DNA of 64,000 nucleotides from Corynebacterium suedekumii (GCF_030252185.1 NZ_CP126970.1:1240001-1304000); one strand, 5' to 3'. Shown: positions 38,126 to 47,029, counted from the stretch's first letter. Program-made: numbers and translations. The notes: a model not told the origin generated them from the letters alone.

Positions 38126-41100
38126 ATGAGATTCAATGGCGGGGAGCCCCTGAGCTGGTCCCGGCTCGAGCGCATCCTCTCGGGCCGGGAGTCCGCAACA
38201 CCGGTGCCCGTCGACCATCTCGGTGACCCCGTCCCCACCCGCCCGCACGCCGCTGACGCTGATCCCACCGTCGAGTTCGCCGAACTGCACGCCGTGTCCT
38301 CCTACAGCTTCCTCGGCGGGGCGAGCGAACCGGAGGAGCTCGTCCACCGGGCCGTGGAACTGGGACTGAGCGCGTTGGCGCTGGTGGACCGGGACGGTTT
38401 CTACGGGGCGGTGAAGTTCGCCGAGGCCGCCGCCACCGTCGGCCTGCCCACCGTCTTCGGTGCGGAACTGACCCTGGGGGAGAAGATCCTCACCGTCCTC
38501 GCCCGCGGTCCGGAGGGGTACCGTCGGCTGTCCCACCTCATGGCGGATGCGCACATGGCCACCGGCACGAAGGGGGAGGTGGCCTACCCGGACCTGGCCG
38601 GGATCGCCACGGCGCTCGGCGGGGAATGTCTCGTCCTGGCCGGCTGGGAGTGGGCGGGGCAGATCGACCAGATGATCGAGGCCTTCGGGGTGGACCGGGT
38701 GGTCCTGGAGTACGCGGTGACCATGACCCCGGAGGATGCGGACCACCACGAGATCCTCGACCAGATCACCCACCGCAGGGCCGACCTGGGGGCCATCGTC
38801 ACCGCCCTGCCCGGCGCGGCCACCCGGGCGCAGTCCCGGCTGGCGGGGGCGAAGCGTTCCCTGGCCCGCCGGCAGTCGCTGCCCGACGCGGAACCGGAGC
38901 TGCACCCCATGGGCGCGCCCTGGCTGCGCTCCGGGGAGCAGCTCGCCCGGATGATCCCCGGGCGGCCGGAGCTGCTGGCCCGGACCGTCACCCTCGCGCA
39001 GGAGTGTGCCTTCACCCTCGACCTCGTGGCGCCCGACCTGCCGGACTTTCCCGTCCCGGCCGGGCACACGGAGATGAGCTGGCTGCGGGAGGAGACGGTG
39101 CGGCGGGGGCGGCGTCGATACGCGTCACGGTCCGCGGAGATCCGGGAGCGGGCGCTGGCCCAGATCAACCACGAACTGGCGGTCATCGAGCAGCTCAACT
39201 TCCCCGGCTACTTCCTCATCGTGTGCGATCTGGTGGACTTCTGCCGGGACCAGAACATCCTGTGCCAGGGACGTGGGTCGGCGGCGAACTCGGCGGTGTG
39301 CTTCGCGCTCGGGATCACCAACGCCGAACCGATCAGTGCGGGCCTGCTGTTCGAACGTTTCCTGTCCCCGGACCGGGACGGCCCGCCCGACATCGACATC
39401 GACATCGAGTCCGGCCGCCGCGAGGAGGTCATCCAGTACGTCTACGACCGGCACGGCCGGGACAAGGCGGCGCAGGTGGCCAACGTCATCACCTACCGCA
39501 CCAAAGGATCGGTCCGGGACGCCGCCCGGGCGCTCGGCTACCCGCAGGGCAGTGCGGACGCGTGGAGCAAAGGCACCGCCGACCCGCCGGCGGACGTGGT
39601 GCAGCTGGCCGCCCAGTTCAAGGGCCAGCCCCGCCACCTGGGCATCCACTCCGGCGGCATGGTCATCTGCGACCGGCCGATCGCCGACGTCGTGCCCGTG
39701 GAGTGGGCGCGGATGGAGAAACGTTCGGTGGTGCAGTGGGACAAGGACGACTGTGCCTCCGCCGGGCTGGTCAAGTTCGACCTGCTCGGCCTCGGCATGC
39801 TCGAGGCACTCCACCACATGATCGACCTCGTCGCCGAGCAGCACGGCCGCACCGTCCACCTGTGGGAACTCGACCTCGCGGAGCCCGCGGTCTACGACAT
39901 GCTCTGCCGGGCCGACGCGGTCGGCGTGTTCCAGGTGGAGTCCCGCGCCCAGCTGTCCACCCTCCCGCGCCTGAAACCACGCTGCTTCTTCGACCTCGTC
40001 GTCGAGGTCGCCCTCATCCGCCCCGGTCCCATCCAGGGCGGGTCGGTGCACCCCTACCTGCGGCGTCGCGACGGGAAGGAACCGGTCACCTACGACCACC
40101 CCGTGCTGGAGAAGTCCCTGGGCAAGACGCTGGGCATCCCGCTGTTCCAGGAACAGCTCATGCAGGTCGCCGTCGACGCCGCCGGCTTCACCGGCGCGGA
40201 GGCGGACGCGCTGCGCCGGGCCATGGGCTCCAAACGCTCCCCGGCGAGGATGGCGGCGATCCGGGACCGCTTCTTCCACGGCGCGGCCGCAACCAACGGC
40301 ATCACCGGGGAGGTGGCGGAGAAACTGTGGAACAAGATCGTCGCCTTCGCCGCCTACGGCTTCCCCGAGTCCCACTCCCAGTCCTTCGCATCCCTGGTGT
40401 ACTTCTCCGCCTGGTTCAAACACCACTATCCGGCGGAGTTCTGCGTCGGCCTGCTGCGTGCCCAGCCGATGGGTTTCTACTCCCCGCAGTCGCTCATCCA
40501 GGACGCCCGCCGCCACGGTATCGACATCCTGCCGGTGGACGTCAACCGGTCGGGGCGGGAGGCCCGGGTGGTCGACGGCCGGATCCGGATGGGGCTCGGC
40601 CTGGTCAACGGCCTGGGCGTGGACGCCGCCGACCGGATCGAGGCCGCCGCGGCCACCGCCGACTTCACCGGCATCCCCGACCTCTCGCGCCGGGCGGACC
40701 TCACCGTCGCGCACGTCGAGGCCCTGGCGAAGGCGGGCGCGCTCGACTGCTTCGGCATCGACCGCCGTCAGGCCCTGTGGCAGGCGGGCGTGGCCGCCAC
40801 CGAACGCGACGGCATGCTGCCCGGCCTGTCCGCCGTCACCGCCCCCGCCCTGCCCGGCATGTCCACCCTGGAGCTCATGGTCACCGACGTCTCCGCCACC
40901 GGGGTCACCCACCAGCGTCAGCCCATGGAACTGATCCGGGACCGGCTCACCGCCGACGGCATCCTCACCGCCGCCGCGCTTCGTGGCGTCCCCGACGGCA
41001 CCCGTGTCCGCATCGCCGGCGTGGTCACCCACCGCCAACGACCCCAGACCGCCTCGGGCCTGACCTTCCTCGGCATGGAGGATGAGACCGGCCTGATGAA

Positions 41101-41278
41101 CGTCATGGTCTCCGTGGGCCTGTGGAACCGGGAGCGGGTGGTGGCACGGACCTCGAAGGTGCTCATCGTCCGCGGCATCGTGCAGAACGCCACCGGCGCC
41201 GTGTCGGTGGTGGCCGACAAGCTGGAGCCGATGGCGGTCGGGGAGTGGTTCAGCCGGGGGTCACGGGACTTCCGGTGA
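38126..41278 (+). CDS. dnaE2: Error-prone DNA polymerase DnaE2 (ImuC)
   Basis: 1050 residues from ATG 38126; an in-frame opening to 38045 crosses the promoter. C-family polymerase of the DnaE2 type: N-terminal PHP domain (ELHAVSSYSFLGGASEPEELV, DRDGFYGAVKFAEAA), polymerase core with the acidic motif DGPPDIDIDIESGRR (~425-440), finger region (PGPIQGGSVHPYLRRRDG), and a C-terminal OB fold (VRIAGVVTHRQRPQTASGLTFLGMEDETG). Length is shorter than DnaE1 (~1180), as expected. Performs mutagenic translesion synthesis with ImuA'/ImuB. Confidence 0.96.
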   Translation: MRFNGGEPLSWSRLERILSGRESATPVPVDHLGDPVPTRPHAADADPTVEFAELHAVSSYSFLGGASEPEELVHRAVELGLSALALVDRDGFYGAVKFAEAAATVGLPTVFGAELTLGEKILTVLARGPEGYRRLSHLMADAHMATGTKGEVAYPDLAGIATALGGECLVLAGWEWAGQIDQMIEAFGVDRVVLEYAVTMTPEDADHHEILDQITHRRADLGAIVTALPGAATRAQSRLAGAKRSLARRQSLPDAEPELHPMGAPWLRSGEQLARMIPGRPELLARTVTLAQECAFTLDLVAPDLPDFPVPAGHTEMSWLREETVRRGRRRYASRSAEIRERALAQINHELAVIEQLNFPGYFLIVCDLVDFCRDQNILCQGRGSAANSAVCFALGITNAEPISAGLLFERFLSPDRDGPPDIDIDIESGRREEVIQYVYDRHGRDKAAQVANVITYRTKGSVRDAARALGYPQGSADAWSKGTADPPADVVQLAAQFKGQPRHLGIHSGGMVICDRPIADVVPVEWARMEKRSVVQWDKDDCASAGLVKFDLLGLGMLEALHHMIDLVAEQHGRTVHLWELDLAEPAVYDMLCRADAVGVFQVESRAQLSTLPRLKPRCFFDLVVEVALIRPGPIQGGSVHPYLRRRDGKEPVTYDHPVLEKSLGKTLGIPLFQEQLMQVAVDAAGFTGAEADALRRAMGSKRSPARMAAIRDRFFHGAAATNGITGEVAEKLWNKIVAFAAYGFPESHSQSFASLVYFSAWFKHHYPAEFCVGLLRAQPMGFYSPQSLIQDARRHGIDILPVDVNRSGREARVVDGRIRMGLGLVNGLGVDAADRIEAAAATADFTGIPDLSRRADLTVAHVEALAKAGALDCFGIDRRQALWQAGVAATERDGMLPGLSAVTAPALPGMSTLELMVTDVSATGVTHQRQPMELIRDRLTADGILTAAALRGVPDGTRVRIAGVVTHRQRPQTASGLTFLGMEDETGLMNVMVSVGLWNRERVVARTSKVLIVRGIVQNATGAVSVVADKLEPMAVGEWFSRGSRDFR

Positions 41279-41497
41279 CGGGTCGGTGGTGTTCTTCCCG
41301 TCGGTTGATCCGGGCCGCATCCCGGCCCAGGCGAAGGCGATGATGACGGTGACGGCCAGCCACCAGATGAGGAATCCGATGAGGCCGGACCAGGAGAGGA
41401 GGTTGTCGAAGGTGAGCAGGGCGGCGATGAGGGCGATGACGAACGCGATGGCGGCGGACAGCGGGAACCTGGCGGAGACTCGCTGGGAGTAGGTCAT
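41261..41497 (-). CDS. Small two-helix membrane protein
   Basis: 78 residues; two membrane helices (~12-31 and ~36-60) and a polar C-terminal tail that overlaps the end of convergent dnaE2 by 18 bases. No Shine-Dalgarno, but TAGAAT (minus strand, 41505-41510) lies seven bases before the ATG, so a leaderless transcript is likely. No function recognised; similar small membrane proteins are common in corynebacteria. Confidence 0.7.
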   Translation of the reverse strand: MTYSQRVSARFPLSAAIAFVIALIAALLTFDNLLSWSGLIGFLIWWLAVTVIIAFAWAGMRPGSTDGKNTTDPSPEVP

Positions 41498-41536
41498 GGC
41501 CCGGATTCTAGTTTCCGACGCCGAAGTATGCGAGGG

Positions 41537-41740
41537 CTACAGCCGGTCCCGGATGAGCTCGATGACCATGAGGATGACCGCGGCGATGACCGACAACGCC
41601 GCCCACACCCCGAGGAAGAAGAGGATGTCGCCGAGATCCAGCGGCATCTGCCGTGTGGTGAGCGTGGACACGAACGCCACGATCACCGCGATGGTGGCGG
41701 CGGTGGGCAGTTTGGCGATGAGGTAGTCGAGGCCGGACAT
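41537..41740 (-). CDS. Small two-helix membrane protein
   Basis: 67 residues from ATG 41740 (MSGLDYLIAKLPTAATIAVIV). Two membrane helices (~13-29 and ~37-62) with a short acidic loop. TAGGCT (minus strand, 41748-41753) is seven bases before the start, which has no Shine-Dalgarno. Divergent from the PH-domain pair, whose own -10 candidate is seven bases away. Function unknown. Confidence 0.65.
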   Translation of the reverse strand: MSGLDYLIAKLPTAATIAVIVAFVSTLTTRQMPLDLGDILFFLGVWAALSVIAAVILMVIELIRDRL

Positions 41741-41759
41741 GCGTGTCAGCCTATCGGGA

Positions 41760-41765
41760 TAGGGT
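41760..41765 (+). promoter_or_regulatory. Candidate -10 of the leaderless PH-domain operon
   Basis: TAGGGT, six bases before GTG 41772, which lacks a Shine-Dalgarno. Confidence 0.4.
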
Positions 41766-41771
41766 GGACGC

Positions 41772-42221
41772 GTGAATCCCGTATCCCCGAAGCTGACCAC
41801 CGCCCGCTACCTCGGCCGACTGCCGTGGATCCTGCTTCCGGCGATCGGTTTCGCCGTCGCCGCGTGGCTGTGGACCCCGTGGCTGTGGATCGGCGCGGGC
41901 ATCTTCCTGGCCCTTTTCCTCTGGCAGCTGTGGCTCATCCCGGCGCAGGTGAAGCTGCTGGGCTGGCAGGAGACCGAGGATGAGCTGCTGATCACCAAGG
42001 GGCGGCTGTGGCACACGTTCACGGTCGTGCCCTACGGCCGCATCCAGTTCGTCGACGTCACCGCCGGGCCCATCGAACGCTCCCTGGGGATGAAGACGCT
42101 GGAGCTGCACACCGCGTCCGCGTCCTCCGACTCCTCGGTCCAGGGTCTGCCCGCCGACACCGCAGACGCCCTGCGTGACCGCCTGGCCGTCAAGGCCAGG
42201 GAGAGGATGAGCGGCCTGTGA
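41772..42221 (+). CDS. Bacterial PH-domain membrane protein (YdbS-like)
   Basis: 149 residues from a GTG. Two adjacent membrane helices (~23-60) are followed by a bPH_2 domain (~62-130) with the pattern LLITKGRLWHTFTVVPYGRIQFVDVTAGPIERSLGMKTLELHTAS. Pairs of YdbS/YdbT-like genes are widespread; in Bacillus such proteins influence resistance to antimicrobial peptides and the activity of the sigma-W regulon. Overlaps the next gene by four bases. Confidence 0.87.
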   Translation: MNPVSPKLTTARYLGRLPWILLPAIGFAVAAWLWTPWLWIGAGIFLALFLWQLWLIPAQVKLLGWQETEDELLITKGRLWHTFTVVPYGRIQFVDVTAGPIERSLGMKTLELHTASASSDSSVQGLPADTADALRDRLAVKARERMSGL

Positions 42222-43603
42222 GCACCCCTGTGACCGCGCCCGAGACCCCTGAGTTCCGCCGCGTCCACCGGCTCACCCCGCTGCTGAAGTTCTGGACGGT
42301 CATCCTCGCCATCCTCGCCGTCGGTGCCTTCAACCTCAACGCCGCGGCGATCTCCGCGGCGTATACGTGGGTGACCGGCGGCAACATCCTGCCGATCCTG
42401 GTGGGGCTGCTCGGGTTCGCCGCCCTGTGCGGGCTGATCTGGCTGTTCTCCCAGGTGTGGTGGAAGGCGATGGGCTACCGCCTGACAGACGAGGAGGTCT
42501 CGCTGAAACAGGGCGTGCTCAACACCCAGCTGCGGACCGCCCGCTACGACCGGATCCAGGCCGTCGACGTCGTCGAATCGGTCATCGCCCGGATCTTCGG
42601 CCTCGCCTCGGTCCGGATCGAGACGGCCGGCGGCGGCAGCTCCGTCATCGAGATCGCGTACCTGCCGCGGGAGGTCGCCGAGGCGCTGCGCGTCGAGGTC
42701 CTGGAACGCTCCCGCGGCCTCACCCCGCGTATCGACGCTCCTCCGTCCCCCCTCGCCCCGCCCACCGGCGCCGAGGCGGGCCGGGAGGTCGTCCCCACCA
42801 TCCCCATCACCCGCTCCCTGGCGGGTGCCGCGCTGCAGGGCTCGAACCTGGGCGCGGTGGTCATCATCGTCGGTTTCCTCCTCGCCCCGATCTCCTGGGC
42901 GGCGGTCCTGCCGATCATCGTCGGCCTCGTGCCGGTGGTGTGGCGGCAGATCGACCAGAGCTGGCAGTTCACCGCCACTCTCGCGGACGACACCCTCCAC
43001 CTGTCCTACGGCCTGGCCGACCGCCGCCGCCAGTCCATCCCGCTGCACCGCATCCACGCGGTGACGGTGCAGCAGCCGATCCTGTGGCGGCTGCTCGGCT
43101 GGTGGCTGGTCAAGGTCTCCGTCGCGGGCTACGGCGCCGAGTCGAACAAGGCGACCGGCACCTCCCAGCTGCTGCCCGTCGGCTCCCGCGAGCAGGCCAT
43201 GGCGCTGCTCGCCCTGGTCAGCCCGCTCGACGCCGGGGAGGCCGAGGCCCACGCCCGCCCCGAGGGTGCGACCGATCCGACGTTCACCTCCCCGCCCGCC
43301 GCCCGCTGGGTCTCCCCGGTCGACCTGCACCAGCAGGCCGTCACGCTGCTTGCTGACGCCGTCGTGGTCCACCGCGGCCGCCTCGGCCGCCGCGTCAAGG
43401 TCGTCGCCCCCTCCCACATCCAGGAACTGTCGTTGACCCGCGGCCCCCTGCAGCAGCTGTTCGGCCTGTGCACGGTGCGCTTCGACCTCGTACAGGGGCC
43501 TGTGCGCATGGCCGGAGAGGACCTCGCGCCTGAAGTTGGGCGAGAACTGCTGGAACGACTGCGAGCCCGACAATTGCCGGGGATGGGATCAGCCGGGGGG
43601 TAA
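42218..43603 (+). CDS. Bacterial PH-domain membrane protein (YdbT-like)
   Basis: 461 residues; GTG overlaps the preceding stop (GTGA). Membrane helix pairs at ~25-80 and ~205-245, each followed by a bPH_2 domain (YRLTDEEVSLKQGVLNTQLRTARYDRIQAVDV; LADDTLHLSYGLADRRRQSIPLHRIHAVTV), and a third diverged PH unit at the C-terminus (LLADAVVVHRGRLGRRVKVVAP). Works presumably as a complex with the YdbS-like partner. Borders the AT-rich insert. Confidence 0.87.
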   Translation: MSTPVTAPETPEFRRVHRLTPLLKFWTVILAILAVGAFNLNAAAISAAYTWVTGGNILPILVGLLGFAALCGLIWLFSQVWWKAMGYRLTDEEVSLKQGVLNTQLRTARYDRIQAVDVVESVIARIFGLASVRIETAGGGSSVIEIAYLPREVAEALRVEVLERSRGLTPRIDAPPSPLAPPTGAEAGREVVPTIPITRSLAGAALQGSNLGAVVIIVGFLLAPISWAAVLPIIVGLVPVVWRQIDQSWQFTATLADDTLHLSYGLADRRRQSIPLHRIHAVTVQQPILWRLLGWWLVKVSVAGYGAESNKATGTSQLLPVGSREQAMALLALVSPLDAGEAEAHARPEGATDPTFTSPPAARWVSPVDLHQQAVTLLADAVVVHRGRLGRRVKVVAPSHIQELSLTRGPLQQLFGLCTVRFDLVQGPVRMAGEDLAPEVGRELLERLRARQLPGMGSAGG

Positions 43604-43716
43604 CATAAGTTCCCTAAGATCATGCCACCGTCAATAAAAGCAATCTCCTCGGTCATCCTGGGAGTGGACCCGTCATCGGACAGGGTCGACACTCTTCAGG
43701 CTTGAAAGGAAGACTC

Positions 43717-44211
43717 ATGTTGTCAATCAGCAGAACATTGTCGACATTCCTCGCGCTATTGCTCGCTTTCGCAGTCGGTTTATTCGGTGCTTCTTCGGCT
43801 TCTGCCGCGCCGGTGACCACCGTCTCAGGGGTCGACGTCGTGGACTTGGACGACGGACGTACCAGCGTCACGGTTGACGGGGAAGAAATGATCGTCGCCT
43901 TTGACGAAACCGCAAACATTGCTCACGTTGAGTACTCCGACGGATCAACCGCCACGGTGAGCCTTGATGGGCTCGATTCCGCTTCTAACTCTGGTCAGGT
44001 GGATCCTGATCAGGAACCTCGCATGGTAGCCCAGAATAGCGGGCTCACATGCTCTTTTCTCATGTGGGTCGTAGGTACGATTCATACAGCTGGCTGGGGT
44101 GCGGCGATCGCAATCGTTGCAGCTTCTGGAGCGGCAGGCGCAGCAGCGGTTCTTCTTATGTATTCTCTCGGAGCGTCTGGCTTCCTGGCCTACGTCGGTT
44201 CTCGCTGCTAG
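43717..44211 (+). CDS. Small exported protein with Cys-bounded hydrophobic C-terminus
   Basis: 164 residues from ATG 43717 with GAAAGGAAG upstream. A clear Sec signal peptide (residues 1-30, cut after ASSASA). Residues 31-~100 are acidic and beta-like (VDVVDLDDGRTSVTVDGEEM). The last ~53 residues are very hydrophobic and rich in Gly and Ala (GAAIAIVAASGAAGAAAVLL), start at Cys112 and end at the terminal Cys164. This plan (leader, soluble propart, Gly-rich membrane-active tail closed by a disulfide) recalls bacteriocin precursors, but I recognise no family. It is followed by a membrane protein and a two-component system. Confidence 0.75.
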   Translation: MLSISRTLSTFLALLLAFAVGLFGASSASAAPVTTVSGVDVVDLDDGRTSVTVDGEEMIVAFDETANIAHVEYSDGSTATVSLDGLDSASNSGQVDPDQEPRMVAQNSGLTCSFLMWVVGTIHTAGWGAAIAIVAASGAAGAAAVLLMYSLGASGFLAYVGSRC

Positions 44212-44224
44212 AAGGGGCTGAACA

Positions 44225-44602
44225 ATGAGCGCAGTACGATCAAAGGAAAGCCTGTTCCTCAACTTGGCTTTGACTATTGCAGTGATTTCTGTAGTTGCTT
44301 CGATAATTCTGTGGGTGACAAACAGTTGGGTGGCCGCGCTCATTGTTCTTGCCGCCACTCTCCCATTGCTCTTAGTCTTGTTCCGACTTCGGGGTCACAC
44401 TGACTTAATTTCTCCGGTCAGCGCGAGGAAACAGCGTCGTGTCGGGGTGTGGCTTCTTGTGGCTGGTGTTGCCTGCACTCTCGTCGCAGGCGTTGCCTTG
44501 GCGATGGGGAGCGAGTTCATATTCCGATGGCTTGGTTCCTTCGGGCCCGGCTTGGCGATCGGCGGAGTCGTCGCAGCCTTGTTGGCGGGCGCACGGCGAT
44601 AG
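44225..44602 (+). CDS. Four-helix membrane protein, possible partner or immunity protein
   Basis: 125 residues, ATG preceded by AGGGG, 13 bases after the exported protein gene. Four hydrophobic segments (~12-30, 34-52, 74-92, 98-120) with a basic loop (SARKQRRVG) between the second and third. No conserved motif. By position it could protect against, export or sense the preceding small protein; this is inference only. Codon use is AT-richer than in flanking genes, as for the whole insert. Confidence 0.68.
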   Translation: MSAVRSKESLFLNLALTIAVISVVASIILWVTNSWVAALIVLAATLPLLLVLFRLRGHTDLISPVSARKQRRVGVWLLVAGVACTLVAGVALAMGSEFIFRWLGSFGPGLAIGGVVAALLAGARR

Positions 44603-44694
44603 ACTGGGCCGTCCGGTTGCTGACGAGCCGCACTGCTTCGGCCACCACCACTGTTGTCGTGGGCGTCCCAGAAGTGAGAGGAGAGCTGACGCGG

Positions 44695-45831
44695 GTGCCT
44701 GACCAGACCTCACATGCCCCGAATGCGCGCTTCACCACGGGGGAAACCACGATAGTAGTCGGACTGGCATGCGCATCACCGATATTCGGCGAACCCTCTG
44801 CGTGGGACTTAGTCTTCTCAGGACTTTTCGCCAGCGTGGTATTTGTGTCGAACTTGCGGCCTTTCCTGGGGTTAATCCCCATCCCCGTAGCTTCCCTGCT
44901 CTGGGAAAGGGGATTGGTGGATGACATTTCAGTCGTTCCCGTTCTACTTTTTGTTGTTGTCCACATGGTCTCTTTTCGCTTCGGCGTGGTGTTGTCTGCG
45001 TCTATTGTCGCGGAATGGCTATTATTCGCCTACGTTCCGTTACTCGGACGTCTGCTATTCACCGAATGGGCCGCCACTTTATTGGTAGAAGGATTGCTTC
45101 TCGGAATCGTCATCTGGACCGGTAGGGCGAGAAATCGTTTGGCTTGGTCTCGTCATGAATTGGTTGATGCTCAAAGAAGGGCCAGGGCTGCCGTTGTTGT
45201 TGAACTGCGCGAGAGTTTGCACGACAGCTTGGCACGTAAGATCACCATGATGACGATGCTTTCGGACCGGGTCTTGGCTCGGCCCGACGGGGATTCTACG
45301 GTACGTGAGATCAGCGAAATGTCGTCTTTGGGACGAGATGCATTGACGGAGCTGGAGAACCTCATGCGCGAGGTGAGTGATGATCCGGACTTGACTGAGC
45401 AGGATGATTCGGTGTGGGTGCCTGATTCGCTGGACATTTCAGTGGTGAAGGCCATGAGACGCCTAGTTGAACTTGGCTTCGACGTGAAATGTAGGGGACA
45501 GTTTTCGGGTTTATCCATTCCTGCGAAATCTGAACGAGCCCTCGTACTGTCGCTCCAAGAGTGTATCGCAAATTCCGCGAAATATGCCCCGGAGCAGGGA
45601 AAAATTGACATTGAGAGGGTTGACAAGCCTGGAGAGGTTGGGGTTGCGATTCGAAATCAAACGCCGGATTCTCAGACATCCATTTCCTGCAGTTTTTCGA
45701 CAAAGACCGGTTTGGTCGGAGTTTTCCGCCGAATAGGTGAGGTCCAGGGAACAGTGCACCTGAGTTCAAGTTTTAATTCTTGGCAGATACTGATGTTAGT
45801 CCCATTGGAAAGGAATATAGAAAATGATTGA
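44695..45831 (+). CDS. Sensor histidine kinase of the AT-rich insert
   Basis: 378 residues from GTG 44695, which has AGGAGAG nine bases upstream; longer openings overlap the preceding gene. About five to six membrane helices (~25-150), then a NarL-type HisKA_3 domain with phospho-acceptor His176 in ESLHDSLARKITMM, and an HATPase with the N box LQECIANSAKYAP. The G1 box is degenerate (AIRNQTPDSQT instead of an Asp-x-Gly-x-Gly), while STKTGLVGVFRRIGEVQG resembles the later G box. Pairs with the downstream response regulator. Confidence 0.85.
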   Translation: MPDQTSHAPNARFTTGETTIVVGLACASPIFGEPSAWDLVFSGLFASVVFVSNLRPFLGLIPIPVASLLWERGLVDDISVVPVLLFVVVHMVSFRFGVVLSASIVAEWLLFAYVPLLGRLLFTEWAATLLVEGLLLGIVIWTGRARNRLAWSRHELVDAQRRARAAVVVELRESLHDSLARKITMMTMLSDRVLARPDGDSTVREISEMSSLGRDALTELENLMREVSDDPDLTEQDDSVWVPDSLDISVVKAMRRLVELGFDVKCRGQFSGLSIPAKSERALVLSLQECIANSAKYAPEQGKIDIERVDKPGEVGVAIRNQTPDSQTSISCSFSTKTGLVGVFRRIGEVQGTVHLSSSFNSWQILMLVPLERNIEND

Positions 45832-45920
45832 TTCTGTTGTTGCCGGGTCGAGATCTTTCCCGCGGCAGCCTTGTGTGCGTGGCTTCCCAATCTCGTGTGG
45901 TGCCGTTAGGTATACGGCGC

Positions 45921-46544
45921 ATGGTTAGGAAAATTGAGGTTCTGATCGTCGATGACGAGGAGTTCTTCCGCGAAGCGCTCGTAGAGATTGTGAAGAGCTT
46001 CGAGGATCTCACCGTGGTCGGTGACATGTCTTCTGGGGCCACGGCACTGCAATTCTTGGAAAACAACGCGTGTGACGTTGTTTTGTGCGATGTCCGTATG
46101 CCGCACATGAACGGGATTGAGTTCACCGAACTGAGCCGGCATCTCGACGACCCACCTCAGGTCGTCGCGGTGACGTCATTCAACAACGACGTTTCGAGGG
46201 TGTCGATGCTTCGGGCAGGTGCCAATGGGTTCATCCTCAAGAGCGCTCGACGACAGGACATAGCAGATGGCATTCGGAGTGCGGTACAGGGAGGGACGTC
46301 GATTTCTCCTGATGCAGCCAGGTATTTAAAGAAGTTTCTCCGTCCACCCGTGTCGCTGGAAAGCGACGTCGTTTCCGCGTTGGATCGGCGAGTTCTCGCA
46401 GAACTGCACTACGGATTGAGTAACGCGGATATTTCCAGGGAACTGGGGATTTCAGTTCCATCGGTAAAGAAGTCAGTCAACCGACTAATGCAAGTCTTCG
46501 GAGCCAGCAGCAGATTGCAACTCGTGGTTCTGACGAGCCCCTAG
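45921..46544 (+). CDS. LuxR/NarL-type response regulator of the AT-rich insert
   Basis: 207 residues from ATG 45921 (MVRKIEVLIVDDEEF); the open frame extends back to a TTG at 45828, but those residues do not belong to the receiver fold. Phospho-acceptor Asp57 in VVLCDVRMPHMNG, conserved Lys in GFILKSA, and a C-terminal helix-turn-helix (LHYGLSNADISRELGISVPSVKKSVNRLMQVF). Forms a pair with the preceding kinase, 89 bases upstream. Ends four bases inside convergent trmL. Confidence 0.87.
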   Translation: MVRKIEVLIVDDEEFFREALVEIVKSFEDLTVVGDMSSGATALQFLENNACDVVLCDVRMPHMNGIEFTELSRHLDDPPQVVAVTSFNNDVSRVSMLRAGANGFILKSARRQDIADGIRSAVQGGTSISPDAARYLKKFLRPPVSLESDVVSALDRRVLAELHYGLSNADISRELGISVPSVKKSVNRLMQVFGASSRLQLVVLTSP

Positions 46545-47011
46545 ATCCCGCCTGGGAACCCGAACTGACGCCAGGCCTCATAGGTGGCCACGGCCGCCGA
46601 GTTGGACAGATTCATGCTGCGGCGTCCCGGCACCATGGGGATGCGCACCTCCCCGGTGATCCGGGGATGGGCCAGATGCTCCTCGGGGAGGCCGGTGGGT
46701 TCGGTGCCGAAGAGCAGGGCATCACCGTCGTCGTAGGCGACCTGGGTGTGCCACGTGCAGGCGCGGGTGGTGAAGGCGAAGATGCGGGAGTGGGGGAGCG
46801 TCGCAAAGCAGGCGTCGAGGTCCGGGTGGACCGCGACGTCCGCGAGGTCGTGGTAGTCCAGGCCCGCCCGCCGCAGGTGCTTCTCCGACAGGTCAAAACC
46901 CAGCGGCTCCACCAGATGCAGGTGCGCGCCCGAGCCGGCGCACATCCGGATCGCGTTACCCGTGTTCGGGGGAATGACGGGGTTGTCGAAGATGACGTGC
47001 AGTCGGGGCAT
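46541..47011 (-). CDS. trmL: tRNA (cytidine/uridine(34)-2'-O)-methyltransferase TrmL
   Basis: 156 residues, full length for TrmL. SPOUT methyltransferase: N-terminal [21 protein letters not shown], then [11 protein letters not shown] and the C-terminal knot [26 protein letters not shown] that binds S-adenosylmethionine. It 2'-O-methylates the wobble base of tRNA-Leu in known cases. Leaderless: TAGACT (minus strand, 47020-47025) is eight bases before the ATG. Confidence 0.93.
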   Translation of the reverse strand: MPRLHVIFDNPVIPPNTGNAIRMCAGSGAHLHLVEPLGFDLSEKHLRRAGLDYHDLADVAVHPDLDACFATLPHSRIFAFTTRACTWHTQVAYDDGDALLFGTEPTGLPEEHLAHPRITGEVRIPMVPGRRSMNLSNSAAVATYEAWRQFGFPGGI

Positions 47012-47019
47012 ATCCCGAG

Positions 47020-47029
47020 AGTCTAGGAT
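47020..47029. promoter_or_regulatory. Overlapping divergent -10 elements of trmL and folD
   Basis: AGTCTAGGAT holds TAGACT on the minus strand (47020-47025, for trmL) and TAGGAT on the plus strand (47024-47029, for folD). The two share two bases, so both genes seem to start from one 25-base intergenic space. Confidence 0.5.

Noticed and set aside
44449..44694. Longer N-terminus for the insert's histidine kinase
   Set aside because: It would overlap the membrane-protein gene by about 150 bases and has no ribosome binding site, whereas GTG 44695 has AGGAGAG at the right spacing.
45828..45920. TTG-initiated longer form of the insert's response regulator
   Set aside because: The extra residues are not part of a receiver fold; MVRKIEVLIVDD at 45921 is the natural start.
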